A stretch of 64,000 nt of DNA, from NCBI GenBank assembly GCA_965224845.1, contig CBDDAJ010000036.1, forward strand, positions 1 to 64,000. Direction: 5' to 3'. This document shows positions 57,948-64,000 of the stretch, in pieces. A program made the translations under genes and the position numbers. The DNA is from Wocania_A sp965224845. Lineage in GTDB: Bacteria; Bacteroidota; Bacteroidia; Flavobacteriales; Flavobacteriaceae. The notes under the pieces are model-generated. The model searched no databases. It was not told the origin of the DNA and was given only the letters and a program-made list of their open reading frames with translations. Every line of letters starts with the position of its first letter. The stretch's first letter is position 1.

Positions 57948-59209
57948 CCCTACAAGAACGCGATAAAAAACACCTTTGGCATCCGTTAAAGCAACACCAA
58001 ACCCAACCCAACAGTTTAGCCATAACTAAAGCAAAAGGATGTATTCTAACCGATGAAAATGGCAACGAATATATTGATGCTATTGCCTCCTGGTACACCT
58101 GCATGTATGGACATTGCAATGCTTATATCACGAGTCGAGTTTATAAGCAAATGCAGCAATTGGATCAGGTTATGTTTAGTGATTTTACACACGAACCAGC
58201 AATAAGGTTATCGGAAGAACTCATAAAAATACTTCCTGAAAATCAAAATAAAATTTATTTTAACGATAATGGCTCTACGGCTGTTGAAGCTGGCATTAAA
58301 ATGGCGCTTCAGTATTACTATAACAAAGGCGAAAAACGCTCAACTTTTATTGCCTTTGAAAACGGATTCCATGGCGATACCTTTGGTGCCATGAGTGTAT
58401 CAGGATTATCAGTATACAATGGCCCTTTCGAAGATTTTTTAATAGATGTTAAACGTATACAAACCCCAAATGGGTTAAATACTGATGCTATTATAAATCA
58501 GCTAAAAGACTTTGCTTTAAACCATGATATTGCCGGCTTTATATACGAACCTTTAATACAAGGTGCTGCCGGTATGAAAACCCATGATGCAAATGGGTTA
58601 AACAATATTTTAAAATTTTGTAAAGACAATAATATACTTACCATTGCTGATGAAGTTATGACTGGTTTTGGAAAAACAGGCCGTTATTTTGCTTCAGATT
58701 ATCTTGATACTAAACCCGATATAATCTGCCTGAGTAAAGCCTTAACTGCAGGATTGCTTCCTATGGCAATTACCTCTTGTTCCCAGGATATTTACAATGC
58801 ATTTTTAAGTAACGATATAGCCAAAGGGTTTTTCCATTGCCACACTTATTCTGCAAACCCCGTAGCCTGTGCTGCCGCTATTGCTGGTATTGAGCTTTTA
58901 ACATCTCAAGACATTCAAGATAGCATCAAAAATATAATGCGCGCCCATAGTACATTCCAAAAACGCATTCAAAATCATCCAAAAATAAAATCTACAAGAC
59001 ATTTAGGTGTTATTTTTGCGCTGGACCTCAATACAAAAATGGAACGTTATGGCGATTTGCGCGATAAACTTTTAAAATTCTTTATGGATAGAGGGGTTTT
59101 CCTAAGGCCACTTGGTAATACTATTTATATACAGGTTCCTTATGTAATTTCAGATATTGAATTACAGAAAGTTTATCAAAGCCTTGAAGACGTATTAGAA
59201 ATTATTTAG
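57944..59209 (+). CDS. bioA: BioA, adenosylmethionine-8-amino-7-oxononanoate aminotransferase
   Basis: This class III PLP aminotransferase makes 7,8-diaminopelargonate in biotin synthesis. The 421-residue protein shows DKKHLWHPLKQHQ at the start, FNDNGSTAVEAGIKMA, GFHGDTFGAMS, the IADEVMTGFGKTG block and the PLP lysine in CLSKALTAGLLPM. It is the end of the coupled bioD-bioA pair and is followed by a REP-like inverted pair. The bioC, bioH and bioB genes are not in this window. Confidence 0.95.
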   Translation: MTLQERDKKHLWHPLKQHQTQPNSLAITKAKGCILTDENGNEYIDAIASWYTCMYGHCNAYITSRVYKQMQQLDQVMFSDFTHEPAIRLSEELIKILPENQNKIYFNDNGSTAVEAGIKMALQYYYNKGEKRSTFIAFENGFHGDTFGAMSVSGLSVYNGPFEDFLIDVKRIQTPNGLNTDAIINQLKDFALNHDIAGFIYEPLIQGAAGMKTHDANGLNNILKFCKDNNILTIADEVMTGFGKTGRYFASDYLDTKPDIICLSKALTAGLLPMAITSCSQDIYNAFLSNDIAKGFFHCHTYSANPVACAAAIAGIELLTSQDIQDSIKNIMRAHSTFQKRIQNHPKIKSTRHLGVIFALDLNTKMERYGDLRDKLLKFFMDRGVFLRPLGNTIYIQVPYVISDIELQKVYQSLEDVLEII

Positions 59210-59226
59210 GGCTTAGTACCCCTTTC

Positions 59227-59300
59227 GGCTTACTTCGACTTCGCTCAGCATTTGTGCTAAAGATTAGGGCTTATAATTTACCCTGAACGAAGTAGAAGCG
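59227..59300. repeat. REP-like inverted pair after bioA
   Basis: CTTACTTCGACTTCGCTCAG (59229-59248) faces CTGAACGAAGTAGAAGCG (59283-59300), an inverted and slightly diverged copy, with about 35 bp between. The same family as 52313-52408. It may form a hairpin that ends or stabilises the bio mRNA. Confidence 0.65.
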
Positions 59301-59366
59301 CTATAGCTTTTTTAATTTTTTTGAAAATTAAAAAGGTTGCCTCTTCTATCCCTAACACATAAGTCT

Positions 59367-59374
59367 TACTTTTG
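59367..59374 (+). promoter_or_regulatory. -7 box of the ketoacyl synthase gene
   Basis: TACTTTTG fits the -7 consensus 13 nt before the ATG at 59388 and inside the longer reading frame, which supports the shorter start. No standard -33 is seen. Confidence 0.5.
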
Positions 59375-59387
59375 TCAAAATAAAAAA

Positions 59388-60560
59388 ATGTTGCAAAACC
59401 CTATTTCCATTACAGCACTTTCATCCATTTCTCCATTGGGAAAATCCTTAAATGAAGCATGGAATAGCTATCAAAACAATCGACATCATATTTCAGAAAA
59501 AACATTTGAAAATGGCAAAGCTTTGGTAGCTCAAATTTCTGCAGAAGCAAAACAAGACATTAAAGCTTTAAGACTTTCTGACAATAAATACAAAACATTA
59601 GATCATACCGTTTTATATGCTATTTACGCTTCTCGACAGGCAATAAAACATGCTAATTGGAAAGGGACTGATAATTTTGGAATAAATATTGGTTCTTCTC
59701 GTGGTGCTACTCAACTCTTTGAAAATTATCACAAAGATTTTCTAAAAAACAATAAAGCAAAAACTTTAAGTTCCCCAACCACGACATTAGGTAATATTTC
59801 CTCTTGGGTAGCACACGACTTGCAAACTCAGGGACCAGAAATAAGTCATTCAATAACCTGTTCAACAGCGCTACATGCTATGCTAAACGGGGTAGCCTGG
59901 ATAAACTCTGGGATGTGCAGTAAGTTTTTAGTTGGTGGCAGCGAAGCTCCTTTAACATCATTTACTATAGCACAAATGCAGGCCTTAAAAATTTATGCTA
60001 ATCAAAATAGCGCCTTTCCCTGTCGAGCATTAGATCTATCTAAAAAACAAAATAGTATGGTTTTAGGTGAAGGTGCATCAATGATTTGCTTAGAAGCAGG
60101 TAAAACAAGTAATGCCTTAGCCACTATAAAAGGGGTTGGCTATGCTACAGAGGTTTTAGAACATAATATCTCCATTTCAGCAGATGCTAAATGCTTTCAA
60201 AAATCGATGCGAATGGCTCTAGGGAATCTAAATCCTGGCGACATAGATATTATAGTAATGCATGCCCCAGGAACCGTAAAAGGGGACCTTTCAGAACACA
60301 AAGCTATTGAAACCGTTTTTAAAAGCAATGTTCCTGCATTAACAAGCAACAAATGGAAAATAGGACACACCTTTGGAGCATCAGGAGCTTTAAATATTGA
60401 GCTGGCAGTTTTAATGTTACAACATCAGCAATTTATAGGGTTACCCTATATAAAAAATAAAAGCGCACCTAAAAAAATAAAAAACATCCTTGTAAATGCT
60501 GTTGGTTTTGGGGGCAATGCTGTAAGTATTTTGGTTTCAAAAAATTCTATCAATGAATAA
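59388..60560 (+). CDS. Beta-ketoacyl synthase next to biotin genes
   Basis: I start at the ATG 59388 (MLQNPISITALSS, 390 residues). The thiolase-fold condensing enzyme has a full Cys-His-His triad: C158 in HSITCSTALHAM, H292 in IVMHAPGTVKGD and H327 in KIGHTFGASGALN. It therefore looks catalytically active, unlike chain-length factors. Its place right after bioF-bioD-bioA suggests it helps make the pimeloyl precursor of biotin, which is inference; ordinary fatty-acid elongation is the alternative. The next gene overlaps it by 8 nt. Confidence 0.88.
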   Translation: MLQNPISITALSSISPLGKSLNEAWNSYQNNRHHISEKTFENGKALVAQISAEAKQDIKALRLSDNKYKTLDHTVLYAIYASRQAIKHANWKGTDNFGINIGSSRGATQLFENYHKDFLKNNKAKTLSSPTTTLGNISSWVAHDLQTQGPEISHSITCSTALHAMLNGVAWINSGMCSKFLVGGSEAPLTSFTIAQMQALKIYANQNSAFPCRALDLSKKQNSMVLGEGASMICLEAGKTSNALATIKGVGYATEVLEHNISISADAKCFQKSMRMALGNLNPGDIDIIVMHAPGTVKGDLSEHKAIETVFKSNVPALTSNKWKIGHTFGASGALNIELAVLMLQHQQFIGLPYIKNKSAPKKIKNILVNAVGFGGNAVSILVSKNSINE

Positions 60561-60963
60561 AATTAACATAGTTACTCTCTTTTTTTCTATTCTGTTTTTG
60601 GGATTTTCATGTCAAAATCAAAACAATAAGCAAGCTACTCCTTTGGCAAGCTTTAACGGGGTTTGGGAAGATGTTAATACTGATGACTTTAAGAATTGCT
60701 ACGCTATATATTCTGAAGTTGGAGATAGTATACATATCGCCCACTATATCGAATTTAAAGGACAGCCTTTTTTTGAAACGGGCTCAGGAATAATTAAAGG
60801 CGATTCTATTATTTATCATGTAAATGTTATAAAACCTATTCCGGCTTGGGGTCCAGACGGTGGTACACATTATTTAAAACTAAGTGAAGATAAAAATACA
60901 CTAAAAGGAATTTTTATTACAGATGGAGGTCATAAAGGCCCTTTGGTTTTTAAAAGAAAATAA
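60553..60963 (+). CDS. Small lipoprotein of unknown function
   Basis: The 136-residue protein has a lipoprotein signal (LGFSC, cysteine 20) and a lipocalin-like or beta-rich body beginning ASFNGVWEDVN, with GIIKGDSIIYHVNV and a closing GGHKGPLVFKRK. Its start overlaps the ketoacyl synthase stop by 8 nt, so it is translated from the same mRNA. I do not recognise the family. Confidence 0.75.
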   Translation: MNKINIVTLFFSILFLGFSCQNQNNKQATPLASFNGVWEDVNTDDFKNCYAIYSEVGDSIHIAHYIEFKGQPFFETGSGIIKGDSIIYHVNVIKPIPAWGPDGGTHYLKLSEDKNTLKGIFITDGGHKGPLVFKRK

Positions 60964-60985
60964 AGGTTTTAATGTTAAAGTAATT

Positions 60986-61909
60986 TTAGCGTTCTAAGAC
61001 GTTTTTTAAAATCGTTTCGCATAAATAATGTGTGTCCCAAATATCTTGAATGCGATTAGAATTAAAATCAGGCTCATTTAAAGCTTGTAACCAATCTTCA
61101 ATTAAATCGACAAAGCCTCTTTTATATAAGGTACTATCCCAATTATTAAAACCTATGGATTGTTTCGTTTCATTTTTAAAAAGAGCACCAGAAACCAATT
61201 CTTCAATTTGCCATTTATTACCCTTAGAATAGTATTCGATATGCTCTTCAGTAACACCACTAATCCTATTCATAGAACCACTTAACAGTGTTTTATTTTG
61301 TTGCCATTGTACATGAATACTTTCCAGCAAATCATTATTCGTTTTTGAAAAAACTTGAAGGTTTTTAATAACACCGTTTCCTAAAAAGCGAAGACTATCT
61401 ATAACATGAATAAAATCATCAAAAATAAAAACCCGAGGTGTAGCAGGTAAATTTGTTCTATGCTTCTTCCAAAAAATATGAGTAGGATTTTGTTCCTTTT
61501 TTAGCGACGAAATCAAAGGAGCAAATCGCCTATTGAACCCTAAATATAAAAGTACCTTATGCTGTGTCGCTATATTTAGTAATGTTTCCGTTTCCTGTAA
61601 AGTATAGCAAAGAGGTTTATCAACAAAAACAGGGATCCTAGCTTCCAGCAACTTTAAGGCCAATTGAAAATGACTTTCTGTAGAGCTATGTAACATAACG
61701 GCATCAGGCTTATTTGCAACTAAAGACTCTATATCTAAATAAGCTTCATCAATTCTGTACTGCGTAGCCAACTCTTTTAAAACCTTTTTATTCCTTGTAC
61801 AAAGAATCGGTGTAACTAACGCATGATTTGCAATTATTGGTAAATATGCTTTTTTAGCAATGTCGCCTAAACCAACAAGTGCTATCCTTTTTTTTTGTGA
61901 ATTATCCAT
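60986..61909 (-). CDS. Gfo/Idh/MocA-family oxidoreductase
   Basis: The 307-residue NAD(P)-dependent dehydrogenase has a Rossmann start (KRIALVGLGDIAKKAYLPII, residues 7-26), VMLHSSTESHFQLALKLLEARIPVFVDKPLCYTLQE, with the conserved DKP lysine, and a C-terminal half that likely forms the substrate sheet. The usual second block GxxxD..H-type residue appears as FDDFIHVIDSLRFLG. Family members act on sugars or sugar-like alcohols. The substrate is unknown. Convergent with the upstream lipoprotein gene. Confidence 0.88.
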   Translation of the reverse strand: MDNSQKKRIALVGLGDIAKKAYLPIIANHALVTPILCTRNKKVLKELATQYRIDEAYLDIESLVANKPDAVMLHSSTESHFQLALKLLEARIPVFVDKPLCYTLQETETLLNIATQHKVLLYLGFNRRFAPLISSLKKEQNPTHIFWKKHRTNLPATPRVFIFDDFIHVIDSLRFLGNGVIKNLQVFSKTNNDLLESIHVQWQQNKTLLSGSMNRISGVTEEHIEYYSKGNKWQIEELVSGALFKNETKQSIGFNNWDSTLYKRGFVDLIEDWLQALNEPDFNSNRIQDIWDTHYLCETILKNVLER

Positions 61910-61992
61910 TGGTCTAATTTAATCACTTTCTTATAAATGTAACTCCTATACTATGAAATTAAGTGTTATATTTATTGAAATCCATCACCATA

Positions 61993-63093
61993 ATGAGGTT
62001 TCTTTTTTTAATAATCATTCTCTCCTTATTAAGTTGCAACCCTAATAGTGTTAATCCCATTGATAAGGTGCTCGCTTCGAGTAATACAAAAATTAAAACA
62101 GTAACAAATGCTATTGAAACCTACGAGGTTCAAATTTTATTTACCGAAGTTAAAAGAACTAAAGACTCTGTTTATTTTAATGATTATAATTTTCAGGTCA
62201 ATGACAGCAATTATTTTTATCCGGCTAGTACTGTAAAATTCCCTATTGCTCTATTAGCACTGGAGAAAATGAAAGCCAACAAATTAATTGATAGACATAC
62301 CGTTTTTAATATTGAAGGCGATAGCACTAAAACCACATTTACTAACGAAATAAAAAACATATTTGCAGTAAGCGACAATGCTGCCTATAATAGGTTGTAT
62401 GAGTATTTAGGAAAGGATTATATTAATTCTAAACTTCAGGAAAAAGGTATAAATGCCAGGATATCTCATAGGTTATCTGTAGCCAATTCTGCAGAATTAA
62501 AAACAAAACCTCTTGTTTTTTACCGTGAGAATCAAGTGATTTTTAAAACGGACTCAACAATAAGCCAACCCACAAAACCTTTAAACTTAAATAAAGTTAA
62601 AAAAGGCAAAGGTTATATGATTAAAGATAGCTTGGTTAGCACTGCTATGGATTTTTCATTAAAAAACTATATATCTATAACAGCGTTACATCAAATAATG
62701 AAACAATTTATGTTTCCTGAATTATATGATTATAGTAAGCAATTTCATTTAACAAAAGACGACAGAGCTTTTTTAATAAATGCCATGAAAATGTTGCCTC
62801 ATGAAGCAGGCTATATCACTGATGAATATTATGAAAGTTATGTAAAGTTTTTAATTTTTGGCGATTCAAGAAAGCCCATTCCAAAGCATATAAACATATA
62901 TAATAAAGTAGGGAATGCATATGGTTACTTAACAGATTGCGCATACATTGTAAATAAAAAAACGAAGAGAGAATATATAATAACCGCTACAATACACCTT
63001 AATAAAAATCAAATCTTTAACGATAATGTTTACGAATATGAAACTGTTGGTTTTCCTTTTTTAGCTGAATTAGGCAGGCAGTTAATTGAGTAA
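61993..63093 (+). CDS. Class A beta-lactamase-like serine hydrolase lipoprotein
   Basis: I start at the ATG 61993 (MRFLFLIIIL, 366 residues); the longer frame starts with GTG and contains a TATATTTA box. The lipobox is LSLLSC (cysteine 15). The penicillin-binding fold motifs are SxxK (S79 to K82, YPASTVKF) and SDN (127-129, VSDNAAYN). The third motif, usually KTG, seems to be KVG in IYNKVGNAYG. The protein is larger than class A beta-lactamases (about 290). The family is best described as a serine hydrolase related to them. Whether it hydrolyses beta-lactams cannot be told. Confidence 0.8.
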   Translation: MRFLFLIIILSLLSCNPNSVNPIDKVLASSNTKIKTVTNAIETYEVQILFTEVKRTKDSVYFNDYNFQVNDSNYFYPASTVKFPIALLALEKMKANKLIDRHTVFNIEGDSTKTTFTNEIKNIFAVSDNAAYNRLYEYLGKDYINSKLQEKGINARISHRLSVANSAELKTKPLVFYRENQVIFKTDSTISQPTKPLNLNKVKKGKGYMIKDSLVSTAMDFSLKNYISITALHQIMKQFMFPELYDYSKQFHLTKDDRAFLINAMKMLPHEAGYITDEYYESYVKFLIFGDSRKPIPKHINIYNKVGNAYGYLTDCAYIVNKKTKREYIITATIHLNKNQIFNDNVYEYETVGFPFLAELGRQLIE

Positions 63094-63427
63094 ACACTTA
63101 TAATAACCCCTGCAATACTTATCTAATTCAAACCCTCAGAATAAAAAAGTATTTCCTTAAAGCAAAAAATATTTTGTAACAAAAAATAAATTCCATCTAC
63201 TTATTAAGTAGAGAACAGATCATGCCTTTAGAGTATTCACTGCTTTATCTTTTTAATCTCTTGTTGTTTACAGAATTAAAGTCAATAAAAAAGCTTAATA
63301 CATGTGGACTAAAGTTAATGGCTTTAGTAAAAAAACACTGTATATTTTACTTTTAAAATAATACTGTTAGAAGCTGTTTTCTTGTCAGAAAAGTTTATAT
63401 TTATTCAACTAAAAAATCAATTTTATT
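63094..63427. other. Intergenic region before the NfeD-like gene
   Basis: No gene is supported in these 334 bp. A 7-bp inverted repeat ACTAAAG/CTTTAGT lies at 63308-63328 without a T-run on the plus strand. A TATATTTA box near 63388-63395 could be a promoter variant for the NfeD-like gene, about 35 nt before its ATG. Confidence 0.35.
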
Positions 63428-64000
63428 ATGGTAGAATGGTATTCAAATTTAGAGCTCTTTCCTAAAATATATTGGAGCATTGCTTTACTGGGATCTTTAG
63501 TTTTTCTTATCACAATGGTTTTATCATTTGTAGGAGGAGATACGGATGATATAGGTGATGTAGATAGTGATATTGAAGGAGATACTGGTATTGGTTTTCA
63601 ATTTATAACCTTTAAAAACTTAGTAGGCTTTTTTACCTTATTTGGATGGAGTGGTATTGCCTGTATAGATGCCGGATTTTCAAAACCATTAACTATAATA
63701 ATATCTATAGTTTGCGGATTGATTATGATGGGGATTATGGGGGCTATGTTTTATTATATGAATAAGCTTAACCACAGTGGGACTTTAAATTTTAAAAATG
63801 CTGTAAATGCTGTAGGTGAAGTCTATTTAACTGTAGGAGCCAATAGGTCGTCAATAGGAAAAGCTCACGTAAGAATTCAAGGAGCTTTAAGAGAGCTTGA
63901 AGCCTTAACAGATGCTGATACCGATTTAGAATCTGGCTCTGTAATACAAGTAAAAGAAGTAACAGAAAACGGAATATTAATTATTGAAAAACTAAACAAA
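63428..64000 (+). CDS. NfeD-like membrane protein (3' end beyond the window)
   Basis: An open frame runs from the ATG at 63428 to the window edge with no stop (191 codons). There are three membrane helices (about residues 13-35, 65-85 and 88-110). An acidic loop (GGDTDDIGDVDSDIEGD) lies between the first two, and the C-terminal part has the OB-fold look of NfeD (AVGEVYLTVGANRSS, GKAHVRIQG, GSVIQVKEVTENGILIIEKL). NfeD-type proteins are usually followed by a flotillin-like SPFH protein; that would lie just outside. The reading appears nearly complete. Confidence 0.8.
   Translation, partial: MVEWYSNLELFPKIYWSIALLGSLVFLITMVLSFVGGDTDDIGDVDSDIEGDTGIGFQFITFKNLVGFFTLFGWSGIACIDAGFSKPLTIIISIVCGLIMMGIMGAMFYYMNKLNHSGTLNFKNAVNAVGEVYLTVGANRSSIGKAHVRIQGALRELEALTDADTDLESGSVIQVKEVTENGILIIEKLNK

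Overview
The window is a compact, AT-rich stretch of a flavobacterial chromosome (Bacteroidota, most likely family Flavobacteriaceae). Four things support this. The gliding genes gldE and gldD overlap directly downstream of ssb. Secreted proteins end in type IX secretion (T9SS) sorting domains. Many genes are preceded by the Bacteroidota promoter pattern TTG-N19..21-TAnnTTTG rather than a -35/-10 pair. The L21 protein carries a C-terminal extension. I cannot name the genus. There is no prophage, CRISPR array, intact insertion sequence, rRNA or tRNA that I can recognise.

Layout. 1-2535 (minus strand): SUF iron-sulfur operon (sufA-like, sufB, a decayed lipoprotein gene, start of sufC). 2953-8880 (minus): a T9SS metalloprotease, then a tight four-gene operon coding an LVIVD-type surface protein, a seven-repeat propeller lipoprotein, an MbnP-like lipoprotein and an MbnH/MauG-like dihaem peroxidase. 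9169-18691: thiL, two tandem zinc-ribbon paralogues, an alpha/beta hydrolase, brnQ with an AraC regulator, a module of a 35-residue zinc ribbon, an AhpD-like protein and a copper-ligand-less cupredoxin, an ACT-domain protein divergent from aspartate kinase, and aminopeptidase P. 18864-35031: a metzincin-type T9SS protease, a BNR/VPS10-like propeller protein, sdhCAB, an M28 peptidase, a very large outer-membrane protein, exonuclease III, an OmpA lipoprotein and a Tas-type aldo/keto reductase. 35221-41227: RNase G, a 30-residue basic ribosomal-type protein, HU, mutY, ssb, gldE and gldD. 41278-49839: a metal-binding HMA lipoprotein, an EamA transporter, DUF4199, rplU-rpmA, atpD-atpC, and a DUF5916 operon. 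50048-55737: a LytS/LytTR two-component pair, umuD and umuC, a GNAT/HTH/DUF2975 operon and an unknown membrane protein. 55755-60963: a biotin cluster (bioF, DUF2007, bioD, bioA) followed by a ketoacyl synthase. The window ends with a Gfo/Idh oxidoreductase, a class-A-like serine hydrolase and an NfeD-like protein cut by the window edge.

Most interesting signals. (1) Two 17-bp operator-like palindromes with the same half-site and spacing (TTATTG-N5-CAATAA and TTATTG-N5-CGATAA) flank the promoter of the DUF2975/HTH operon. (2) The MbnP/MbnH pair is embedded with two propeller-type surface proteins. (3) Intergenic spacers inside or next to the sdh, atp and rng transcription units carry mirrored arrays of 7-nt units, an element family I cannot name. 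(4) TTTTAG direct repeats 21 bp apart lie between a LytTR regulator and a divergent operon. (5) Several promoters sit only 4-6 nt from the start codon, which implies leaderless mRNAs. (6) A lipoprotein pseudogene with five frame breaks lies inside the suf operon.

All family assignments come from reading motifs by eye; no database search was run.
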